Assembly (NCBI RefSeq): GCF_030341905.1 | Contig: NZ_JATAAF010000009.1 | Coordinates: 1-64,000 of the forward strand | DNA length: 64,000 bases | Origin: Porticoccus sp. W117 | Lineage (GTDB): Bacteria > Pseudomonadota > Gammaproteobacteria > Pseudomonadales > Porticoccaceae | Direction of reading: 5' to 3' | Part shown: positions 51,760-59,689 of the stretch, in pieces | Position numbering within the stretch: position 1 is the stretch's first letter | How the letters are laid out: every line of letters begins with the position of its first letter | Made by a program: the position numbers and the translations under genes | Notes under the pieces: model-generated | Databases searched by the model: none | What the model saw: the letters and a program-made list of their open reading frames with translations, nothing else | Told to the model about the DNA's origin: nothing

Positions 51760-54324
51760 TCACGACCGGGGCTTTTTATTCTCCGGATCATAAAGCGGGC
51801 CATAGCCCACCGCCTCTACCGTTACCGCATAGGTATCGCCAAAGTATTCAATGGCCAGCTGGCGACCTTTTTCACAGTGTTCGTAAGGCAGGAACCCCAG
51901 CGCAATGTTTTTGCCAATGCTGGGGCCAAACACGATGCTGGATGTGTAGGAGCGACGACCTTCTGAGTCGATCAGGGTTTCTCCGGTTTCCGGATCCAGA
52001 ATCGGGCAATTGCCCACCGGATAACGAGCCACACCATCGGAATCGACGTTGTCGTTCATGGTGAGTGTGCAGAGGTAAGCGGGCTGGTGCTCGCGAGCGC
52101 GTTGTTCCAGCAGAGCTTCCTTGCCAAAGAAGTCCGCCGCCTTGACTTTCGGGCGCGCCAAATCCACTTCCAGCAAATTGTATTCAGTAAGAATGTCCGC
52201 GTTCTGCAGGCGCAGGCTTTTTTCCAGGCGGCGACTGTTGGCATAGGTTTCGATGCCCACCGGAGTAACACCCAACTCAAACAACGCATCCCAAAGCGCC
52301 AGTCCTTTGTCGATCTCGAAATGAATCTCCCAACCCTGTTCGCCCACGTAAGAGATGCGGAAAAACAGGTACTCTTGACCACCGATACTGATATTGCGCA
52401 ACCCGGCGAAGGGGAAGTTTTCCTGACTCAGTGCAGCAGGATCATCAACGATTTTTTCCAGTGTGGCGCGAGCGTTCGGACCCCATACCCCCAGACAACC
52501 GTATTGCTGAGTGGCGTTTTCAACATTGACCTCAAAGCCCTTGTCCTGAGCCATGCGCCGCAACCACACCAGGTCGCGGTGACCGGCATCGCCACCGTCG
52601 ATAACCCGGTAATGTGTCTCCCCCAGACGCAATACGGTCAGGTCTGCACGCACGCCGCCGATGTGGTCGAGGAAGTGGGTATACACCCCCTTGCCCACTG
52701 GCGTGTCGCCGCCCACCTTGGCAACACAAGCAAATTCCATCAACGCTTCGGCATCGGCACCAGTGACATCGATAATGGCGAAGTGGGACAGGTTGATCAT
52801 GCCCACGTCGTCGGACATTTTCAGGTGCTCCGCATTGGACACCCGGAAGAAGTGGCGGCTGTCCCACTCGGCTTCGCGAACCGGCACCCGATCACCGTAT
52901 TCTTCCAGCAGGTGTTCATTGCTGGCGTAACCGTGGGCGCGCTCCCAACCGGCTAATTCCATAAAGTAACCACCCAATTCCACCTCGCGCTCGTAGAACG
53001 GGCTGTGGAATTTACCACGCCCTTTGGTATAGGGCTCACGGTTGTGAACCGGCGGGTTATAGATTTTAAACGCCGACTCGTAGCAGCGATCGTAAATGTA
53101 TTGTTCTTCGCATTGGAAAGGATAGTGGCGCGCCACGTCGATACTGCTGTGATCAAATTCGGTGCGGCCATCGGTCATCCAGTCGGCAATCACCTTGCCG
53201 GCACCGGGGCCGTCTTTTACCCATACGGATACGCAGTACCAGAGACCGCGAACATTGGACGATTCGCCCATGGACGGGCCACCGTCCGAAGTTACCTGCA
53301 ACAGGCCATTAAAGGAGTACTTGTCGTCGTAACCCAGCTCTCCAAGGATAGGTGTGAGTTCCATGGCGCGCTCCAGCGGCTCAATCACCTCCTCCAGTTC
53401 CAGATCACGCTGAGAAGGCGACAGGCGTGCTTCTTCCTTTTCAAGAATATCCCGCGGGTGGCACAAGCGCGGTTCTTTTTCTTCGTAGTAGCCCCACTCC
53501 AACTGCCCACCTTCGGAGGTTTTCGGGTCGCCGGTATCGCGCAGATAAGCGGAGTTACCCTGGTCGCGCAGCAGCGGGTAGCCAATCTCTTTTTTGGTAT
53601 TGGCAAATTCGTCAAACGGTTTGAAGAAGGTCAGCGGGTGATCCACTGGCATAATCGGCAAGTCTTCACCGGCCATTTCCGCAATCAGCCGCCCCCAGAG
53701 TCCGGCGCAGACCACCACGTGATCGGTTTCGATATAACCACGCTCTGTTTCCACCCCTTTGATGCGGCCGTCTTCAATACGCAGGCCGGTACAGGATGTA
53801 TTAGCAAAGGTTTTTAACTTGCCAGTCTGCTCTCCGGCCTCTACCAGGTCAGCACAAACCGTCTGAGAACGGGGAACCACCAAACCAGCGTCCGGATCCC
53901 ACAGAGCGCCCTGAATCAGATCTTCTTCCAGCAGAGGAAATTTCTGTTTGGCTTCAGCGGCACTGATCAGCTCACAGCGGTTGCCAAACGCTTTACCGGA
54001 AGTGACCCGGCGGCGCAGTTCGTCCATGCGCTCATCGTCGCCTTTGCGCGCTACTTCAATTCCACCGATGCGCTCATAGCGGCCCATTTTTTCGAAGAAA
54101 TCGATGCTGTAGTTGGTGGTGAACATGGTCATCTGATCGTGTGCGGTGGTAAAGCAGAAATCAGATGCGTGTGCGGTGGAGCCAATGTCAGTGGGAATCG
54201 CGGACTTGTCGATACCGACAATATCGTCCCAGCCCCGTTCAATCAGGTGGTGCGCAATAGAGGCGCCGACGATGCCCCCTTGACCGATAATGACTACCTT
54301 CGCACTTTTGGGAAAACTGGACAT
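51760..54324 (-). CDS. Dimethylglycine-dehydrogenase-like flavoprotein (FAD/GcvT fusion)
   Basis: Oxidative N-demethylase of the dimethylglycine/sarcosine dehydrogenase family that passes a formaldehyde-level C1 unit to tetrahydrofolate. 854 residues from the ATG at 54324, which has AGAGGTG upstream; an earlier start in the frame lacks one. The FAD site is VVIIGQGGIVGASIAHHLI (about 10-28). GSTAHASDF near 48-56 has the histidine position of covalent FAD in this family. The C-terminal half is GcvT-like, with GMINLSHFAIIDVTGADA and PVGIETYANSRRLEKSLRL. Substrate (dimethylglycine or sarcosine) is undecided; sox in the same region favours dimethylglycine. Confidence 0.87.
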   Translation of the reverse strand: MSSFPKSAKVVIIGQGGIVGASIAHHLIERGWDDIVGIDKSAIPTDIGSTAHASDFCFTTAHDQMTMFTTNYSIDFFEKMGRYERIGGIEVARKGDDERMDELRRRVTSGKAFGNRCELISAAEAKQKFPLLEEDLIQGALWDPDAGLVVPRSQTVCADLVEAGEQTGKLKTFANTSCTGLRIEDGRIKGVETERGYIETDHVVVCAGLWGRLIAEMAGEDLPIMPVDHPLTFFKPFDEFANTKKEIGYPLLRDQGNSAYLRDTGDPKTSEGGQLEWGYYEEKEPRLCHPRDILEKEEARLSPSQRDLELEEVIEPLERAMELTPILGELGYDDKYSFNGLLQVTSDGGPSMGESSNVRGLWYCVSVWVKDGPGAGKVIADWMTDGRTEFDHSSIDVARHYPFQCEEQYIYDRCYESAFKIYNPPVHNREPYTKGRGKFHSPFYEREVELGGYFMELAGWERAHGYASNEHLLEEYGDRVPVREAEWDSRHFFRVSNAEHLKMSDDVGMINLSHFAIIDVTGADAEALMEFACVAKVGGDTPVGKGVYTHFLDHIGGVRADLTVLRLGETHYRVIDGGDAGHRDLVWLRRMAQDKGFEVNVENATQQYGCLGVWGPNARATLEKIVDDPAALSQENFPFAGLRNISIGGQEYLFFRISYVGEQGWEIHFEIDKGLALWDALFELGVTPVGIETYANSRRLEKSLRLQNADILTEYNLLEVDLARPKVKAADFFGKEALLEQRAREHQPAYLCTLTMNDNVDSDGVARYPVGNCPILDPETGETLIDSEGRRSYTSSIVFGPSIGKNIALGFLPYEHCEKGRQLAIEYFGDTYAVTVEAVGYGPLYDPENKKPRS

Positions 54325-54624
54325 GATGGTGGCACCTCTAAGTTGGGTTTGGCCGCAAACAGCCACATGCTGGCAAACTGGAAAAGCCTAATTTATCGAG
54401 CCACCGGCCTCTTAACTGTGAACGACATTTGGATATTCAACCATTATGATTCCACACAACCTGAACAGAGTGAATTGGGTATTGCTTGCTGTGACACGCC
54501 GCCTTTCCTATGAAAAGAAAGCCTTCCCTGGAGGCTCGAGGCCAGCATCCATGCTGGCCACGGTCACAGCAAGCAATAGCCAATTCATGCCTACCAAGAA
54601 CCCAGACCTTCTTTTACCGACACA
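54325..54624. other. 300-bp gap upstream of the dimethylglycine-dehydrogenase-like gene
   Basis: Holds the promoter region of the flavoprotein gene and, at 54471-54587, a folded inverted-repeat element. No small gene is visible. The first 60 bases show no obvious -10/-35 pair. Confidence 0.4.
54471..54587. repeat. 117-bp inverted-repeat element
   Basis: 25-bp arms with one mismatch (54471-54495 and 54563-54587) start TGAATTGG and include TATTGCTTGCTGTGAC. The 67-base interior has its own perfect hairpin GGCCAGCATCCATGCTGGCC and a CCCTGGAGGCTCGAGG block. It lies between the sulfotransferase stop and the flavoprotein promoter. There is no coding capacity; it is most likely a MITE or a large terminator. 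Confidence 0.7.
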
Positions 54625-56619
54625 CTAAATCGGATAGCGCTCAAGAATCTCCGGCCCCAAGGCCGACTTTAATGGCTCCAGCCAGGGCTCAAAATGGCGC
54701 CACTGCTCCAGCCCGGATTTGTAGATAGGCTGGCGTACTTGCTCAGAACTGGCGGTGCGCACCGAACGCTTGGTTTTGTGATGTTCCAGGCAGGCCTGTT
54801 CAAAGGGCAGCCCCAGATAGTCCAACATTCTTCGCACCTGAGTTTCCGTATCAGCAACCACATCCTCATATTCGACCCGCAGAATCTGGCCGGGTAACAC
54901 CCGATCCCAGTGATCCATGAGTTTGACGTAATCGCGGTAATAACTGCCCACCTCGTGAAGGCCGTAGGTAAATTCCTGACCCTCGGCAAACAGCTGTTTA
55001 AAACCGCTGAAACAACAGGCCATGGGGTGGCGGCGAGCGTCGATGATTTTGGCATTGGGCAGAATCAGTTTAATCAGCGCTATATGGCGGAAGTTGTTGG
55101 GCATTTTGTCGATGAAAAAGGGCGCGTCTTCGCGATGGATGCGAGTATCATCAATAAAATGCTGGCCCAGCTCCTGCAATTTGTCTTCGCCAAGCTCCTT
55201 GAGAATGGCCGGGTAAAGCCCGTCCTTGCCCGTGCGGCCACGGCCACGCAAGCGGTGCGCATAAGACAGAATATGAGGTAATTCGAGGGTGCCATCTACC
55301 TGGCTGTGGGAGGCCAGTATTTGTTCAAGCAAGGTGGAACCGGCGCGGGGCAAGCCAAGAATAAAAATGGGGTCAGGTGCTTCGCAGCCTTTGCGGCCAT
55401 CGAATAATTCCGCTGTACAGTATTTTTCCTGATCCGCCAACGCCTCGGTCATGGTGTCAGCGCTGTAGCGACTTTGGCGGCGCTGCAGTTCGTTGCCTTC
55501 CCGGTAGTAATGCATGGCCTGCTCATAATCTTGTTTGTCTTCATGGGCCTTACCCAGTGCAAAACAAAAGTACACGCGCTGCTGGTGTGGCAGGTCGCTT
55601 TTTTGTTGCTGCTCAGTCATGGCTGCCAGCTCTGCGTCACTGAAGCGATAGGTCTTCAGATTGGCCAGGGAATAATAAGCATCGCCATGGTTGGGCCTGG
55701 CGCGATAAGCGGCCTGGTAGGAGGCAACCGCTTCCTCGTGGCGGCCAAAGGTTTTCAGGGCATGGCCCTGGGAGGTAAGCGTGGCAGGGTCTTCAGGTAG
55801 TTTTTCCAGCACTTTTTCAAAATAGTGAAAGGCCTCCTCATAGTCCCCGGTTTGCATACTCTCTATGGCGAAATGGGACTGGAACAGAGGGCTGTTGGGG
55901 TCGTTATCCAACAGGTGCTGGGCCTGCTCTCGAGACTTGGCAAATTTCTGCCGCTTGTGCAACACCTTGATGTAGTCCAGCCGCAATTGCACATTGTCCG
56001 GGTTAAATTCCACTGCACTTTCGAGCAAAAATTCCGCGTCCTCGTAGACACCGAAGCGTACACCTATCTCCGCGAGTAGCCGCATGGCCTCCGGGTGGTG
56101 TGGTGTTTTTTGCAGAAAATAGCGACAAAGGTTTTCGGCTTTCAGCAACCTGCCTTCATAGAGATGGTTGGTGACCGCAAAGAGTTCTTTGGGCAGTTCT
56201 CTTAAGCGCTGGGCCTGGGCGTAGGTCTGTCCGGCTTCCTGCTGCCGCCCAAGTGACTGGAGAATCTCACTTTGCCTGCGCCAGCTCGCCTCAAGAGCGG
56301 GATTAAATTCGGTTGCCCTGCGATAACAGGCCAGTGCCTGTTCATTTTTTTGCTGGCCGAACAACAGGTGCCCTTCTTCCTGATAAGCCCGACCAAAATC
56401 CGGAGCGAGCTGCTTGAGCCGGTTTAGAGTGGCATGCGCAGCGCTGGCATCTGACTGGTAGCGCTGACAAACAGCGAGCATATAAAGCGCATCGGTGTTA
56501 TCCGGTGATTTTTCCAGGATAGGCTTCAGTGTCGCCAGAGCCGCCGCGAACTGTTTTGTCGAGATTTGTTTTTGGGCTTGCTGTATGGACTGGGCTATGG
56601 GGCTGCTGGTGTCTTGCAC
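54625..56619 (-). CDS. TPR-repeat sulfotransferase
   Basis: A 664-residue fusion. The N-terminal two thirds (about 1-390) are tetratricopeptide repeats, for example DNTDALYMLAVCQRYQSDAS and KNEQALACYRRATEFNPALE. The C-terminal third is a sulfotransferase domain with the PAPS 5'-phosphosulfate loop LPRAGSTLLEQ at 423-433 and the 3'-phosphate segment ARRHPMACCFSGFK near 528-541. It would transfer sulfate from PAPS to an unknown acceptor, the TPRs probably binding a protein partner. Such fusions are common in marine gammaproteobacteria. It is not an obvious part of the C1 pathway. A terminator separates it from the upstream TonB receptor. Confidence 0.9.
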   Translation of the reverse strand: MQDTSSPIAQSIQQAQKQISTKQFAAALATLKPILEKSPDNTDALYMLAVCQRYQSDASAAHATLNRLKQLAPDFGRAYQEEGHLLFGQQKNEQALACYRRATEFNPALEASWRRQSEILQSLGRQQEAGQTYAQAQRLRELPKELFAVTNHLYEGRLLKAENLCRYFLQKTPHHPEAMRLLAEIGVRFGVYEDAEFLLESAVEFNPDNVQLRLDYIKVLHKRQKFAKSREQAQHLLDNDPNSPLFQSHFAIESMQTGDYEEAFHYFEKVLEKLPEDPATLTSQGHALKTFGRHEEAVASYQAAYRARPNHGDAYYSLANLKTYRFSDAELAAMTEQQQKSDLPHQQRVYFCFALGKAHEDKQDYEQAMHYYREGNELQRRQSRYSADTMTEALADQEKYCTAELFDGRKGCEAPDPIFILGLPRAGSTLLEQILASHSQVDGTLELPHILSYAHRLRGRGRTGKDGLYPAILKELGEDKLQELGQHFIDDTRIHREDAPFFIDKMPNNFRHIALIKLILPNAKIIDARRHPMACCFSGFKQLFAEGQEFTYGLHEVGSYYRDYVKLMDHWDRVLPGQILRVEYEDVVADTETQVRRMLDYLGLPFEQACLEHHKTKRSVRTASSEQVRQPIYKSGLEQWRHFEPWLEPLKSALGPEILERYPI

Positions 56620-56683
56620 AAAAGGGCTCTCTTAAATTCGCGGCATACAACTGTCAGGAATGACTTACGTTGCTGTAAATAAA

Positions 56684-56707
56684 AAAGCGCCCCCGAGGGA
56701 GCGCTTT
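56684..56707 (-). terminator. Rho-independent terminator of the TonB receptor gene
   Basis: AAAGCGCTCCC pairs with GGGGCGCTTT around a small loop; on the minus strand it is followed by TTTTTTATTT. It lies 52 bases after the receptor stop. Confidence 0.85.
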
Positions 56708-56758
56708 AATGGGTTAGACGACCCTAAGATAATTTATTTCCAGGGTCAATAATGCGGG

Positions 56759-59323
56759 TTACTGGAAATTAAAACCAAGCCGGAAACCGATGGTTCTGGG
56801 GCGACTCACGGTGACCCGCTGGCGGTCAAAGTTGAAGTTGCGAGCCAGCTCGGCGCGCTCGTCCGTCAGGTTGTCGATATAGACTTCGGCTGTCCAGGTA
56901 TCAGTGGTAATACCGGCGGATACCGCAACCGTCAGCCAGTCATCGATTTCATCCCGGTTGATGCTGATAATGTCACTAAAGGATGAATCCGAATAAACTA
57001 TCTGTGGCTGGAAGTGCGCGGTTGCGCCGCTATCCAGATCCCACTCGTAGCGAGCCCGAACGTTGAATTGGAAGTCTGGCGCAAAGGCCAGAGAGTCACC
57101 AATGGATACATCACCGGTCGGGGTGATCACCTCGGTAATTTCCGTATCCAGGAAAGAGAACGCACTGGTTACCGTCAAGCCGGGTACCGACTCAACCGCC
57201 CAGGTAATATCCCCCTCAAGGCCCAGAATTTCTGCATCGGCAGCGTTATCTGAAAACAGCAGGTTGGTAATGTTGGGGTCGAAAATAGTGGTTTGCAACC
57301 TTTCGATATCCAGGAAGAAAACATTACCGTTAAAGCGGACGCTGTTGTCCAGCAGTTCAGCCTTCCAGCCCAACTCCCAGTTGGTTACGTCATCCGTGTC
57401 AATTGCGAAAGGTACAGTAAATGCCTGACCGTTGATTGTTGCGGTGCTACCACCTGGCCTATTCAACAAACCTGGCCGGAAACCTTCAGACCAGGTTCCG
57501 TAAATCAGCACATCCTCGACTGGCTTCCAATTCAAATTAAACTTGAAAATGGTGCCGTCAGTAGCAGCCACATCTGGAGCACCAACATCACTGCGGCCAG
57601 GGTTGCTACCATCGGGCCCACGACCAAGGTTGTTACCGTCAATACCATCAAACAAGGTATCGAGGTTGTTAGAAAAGCCATTCTGGTCGACCGTTGCACC
57701 GAAGTTAAAGAATGAGCCATCGGCGCTACCGCGCAAATCAACTTCGATATCGTACCAACGGGCTCCAAAGGTAACCGTGAACTGATCTGAGATATCGTAG
57801 GAGACTTCACCGAAAGCACCCAACTGTTCATCAGTGCGCAGTACATCATTACGGAAAATACCACCCGCTGGGAAAGGAGTGGGACTGCTGGATGAGCCAG
57901 GTGTCGAGAAGTTGGGCCCGAACCCGACGTTGCCGTTAAATGCGATTGCCGCTTGAGAGCCAGGGTAGATAAAGTCGTTTAGCTCGCGCAGGGAAAGACT
58001 ACTGTAGAAGGCACCGAAGGTGGCACGAAGGGGAGCATCCTGAGAAGTCAGGAAGCGGATTTCGTGGGTGCGGATCAGGGTGTCGCTGGTACTATCTACC
58101 AATAGATTGGGTGCTTGACAGGTTCCAGTAGGCGCTAACGCATCACCAGGGTATGTCACAGAACCATCACAGATGTAGTAGGGCAGATACTGAGCTGTAA
58201 AAAGATAGTCGGTATAGTCAACTTGCTGCTCAGTCTCCCGATCGGTGAAAGCACCGGTGTAGACCATGTCCAGAGCGCCGATTCGTCCGTTCAGAGTCCA
58301 GCTGGTGTTCTCGTAGTTGTCTTCCAACTCGTCGTTAGAGAAGCGTTCAATTTGCAAATCGCCCACATCTGGATCTTCAAAAAACACACCTTCTGAATCA
58401 ATATCCTGCTGGGAATGTGAGACGGTCAAACGCCAATCTTCATTAAACTCATAAAGACCGGTTAAGCGGAAACCATTGTAGCTGGCATCGTTGAAATCTT
58501 CTTCAACTAACGCATCATTGGTAGCCTCAATGAAGTTAACACCATCGAAACTTATGCCAGGTATTTGTGTGGGCGATTGGAAGCCATCACGATCTGTACC
58601 TACTGGCACACCATTGGAGCGCACCACGTCTGCAGAGCGGAAACGCCCCGCATCTCGGGCACTTCTTGTTCCACGTACGTTATCGATGTAACCACCCTGG
58701 TTGTCCGCATAAACAACCGCACGGACAGCAAATTGATCGCTGACCGGGATGTTAATAACACCCTCAACGCTATTGCTTTGCTCGCCACCTGCGGTAAAGG
58801 AAGTACCCAGCTTAACGCTGCCTTCCAGTACATCCAGTTTGGGCTTGTTGGTAATCAAGCGTACGGTACCGGCCTGAGAGCTTGCACCGAACAGTGTGCC
58901 CTGCGGACCAGACAATACCTCTACCCGCTCCAGGTCAGCCGCGTACACATCGAGGTTACGCCCGGGCTGCGATACGGGTTGTTCATCAAGATATAAAGCA
59001 ACGTTAGGAGCCAGACCGGCAACACCGGCGGTAGTCAGATTGGGTGTGGTGGAGGCAAGGCCTCGAATGTAAATGGTGGCTTGTCCAGGGCCGCTGCCCC
59101 CGGCGGTCACACCGGGCAATTGCACGAGGTAGTCAGTAAAAGTTTCGACCCCTAGCTGCTCAAGCGCCAACTCACCTAAAGCAGATACGGCAATGGGTAC
59201 GTCTTGCAGGCTTTCGGAACGTTTGGTTGCGGTAACAACCACTTCCTCCAGCGTTGCATAACTTACTCCGGGTACAAAGGTGGCTGCAATAATGGCCGCA
59301 GACAATTTATTCTTGGCTAACAT
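56759..59323 (-). CDS. TonB-dependent outer-membrane receptor
   Basis: 854 residues from the ATG at 59323 (GAGGGG six bases upstream). Signal peptide MLAKNKLSAAIIAATFVPGVSYA, then a TonB-box-like EEVVVTATK and the plug domain (SLQDVPIAVSALGE, RVEVLSGPQGTLFGASSQAGT). The 22-strand barrel ends with the typical aromatic C-terminus, RTIGFRLGFNFQ. It imports a scarce large ligand. It is divergent from the hydantoinase-like gene and downstream of nothing else. In this neighbourhood a cobalamin precursor for the corrinoid system is an attractive ligand, but no B12 riboswitch is visible and sequence alone does not decide. Confidence 0.9.
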   Translation of the reverse strand: MLAKNKLSAAIIAATFVPGVSYATLEEVVVTATKRSESLQDVPIAVSALGELALEQLGVETFTDYLVQLPGVTAGGSGPGQATIYIRGLASTTPNLTTAGVAGLAPNVALYLDEQPVSQPGRNLDVYAADLERVEVLSGPQGTLFGASSQAGTVRLITNKPKLDVLEGSVKLGTSFTAGGEQSNSVEGVINIPVSDQFAVRAVVYADNQGGYIDNVRGTRSARDAGRFRSADVVRSNGVPVGTDRDGFQSPTQIPGISFDGVNFIEATNDALVEEDFNDASYNGFRLTGLYEFNEDWRLTVSHSQQDIDSEGVFFEDPDVGDLQIERFSNDELEDNYENTSWTLNGRIGALDMVYTGAFTDRETEQQVDYTDYLFTAQYLPYYICDGSVTYPGDALAPTGTCQAPNLLVDSTSDTLIRTHEIRFLTSQDAPLRATFGAFYSSLSLRELNDFIYPGSQAAIAFNGNVGFGPNFSTPGSSSSPTPFPAGGIFRNDVLRTDEQLGAFGEVSYDISDQFTVTFGARWYDIEVDLRGSADGSFFNFGATVDQNGFSNNLDTLFDGIDGNNLGRGPDGSNPGRSDVGAPDVAATDGTIFKFNLNWKPVEDVLIYGTWSEGFRPGLLNRPGGSTATINGQAFTVPFAIDTDDVTNWELGWKAELLDNSVRFNGNVFFLDIERLQTTIFDPNITNLLFSDNAADAEILGLEGDITWAVESVPGLTVTSAFSFLDTEITEVITPTGDVSIGDSLAFAPDFQFNVRARYEWDLDSGATAHFQPQIVYSDSSFSDIISINRDEIDDWLTVAVSAGITTDTWTAEVYIDNLTDERAELARNFNFDRQRVTVSRPRTIGFRLGFNFQ

Positions 59324-59472
59324 CTGATACCCCTCGGTTGTAATTAAATAATTATTACTGCAAAAACTCCCAGAACTCCTGAAAAAACAAAATCCACCAT
59401 ACACCAATGTTGTGTTAAAACAAAAAGCTAAACGGGCATAAGTAACTTTTAGACACAGCAAATACCGACCAC

Positions 59473-59488
59473 GTGTTACCCGTAACAC
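59473..59488. promoter_or_regulatory. Palindromic operator candidate GTGTTAC-CC-GTAACAC
   Basis: A perfect 7+7 base inverted repeat with a two-base spacer, lying between the divergent receptor and hydantoinase genes. Typical size for a dimeric repressor or activator; the binder is unknown. Confidence 0.45.
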
Positions 59489-59631
59489 ACATGGTCAAGC
59501 GTCTAAAAATTTGATGGTGAGAATAATGCGAAAAACATTCAAAAAATAGAAACCCATATAGGTAGTCATAACTTACCTGAAAGCGTCACTTTCATACACA
59601 ATAACACCAACCCTTTTCTGTTCTTGTTCTG

Positions 59632-59651
59632 GCATATAGACGCCTATATGC
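59632..59651. promoter_or_regulatory. Palindrome GCATATAG-ACGC-CTATATGC
   Basis: A perfect 8+8 base inverted repeat with a four-base centre, 38 bases before the hydantoinase-like ATG. An operator or a leader hairpin; sequence alone does not tell which. Confidence 0.4.
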
Positions 59652-59689
59652 TCCGCCTTCAGCGAAACATTGTTGTGAGAAGAACACAA

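Larger units (their letters stand above)
59324..59689. other. Divergent promoter region of the TonB receptor and hydantoinase-like genes
   Basis: A 366-base AT-rich gap with no gene. Two clean palindromes stand out at 59473-59488 and 59632-59651 and are listed separately. No cobalamin-riboswitch core was found on either strand. Confidence 0.5.

Noticed and set aside
51760-54324. Reading the flavoprotein as a plain glycine-cleavage T protein
   Set aside because: The N-terminal half is a complete FAD-binding oxidase domain; only the C-terminal half is GcvT-like.
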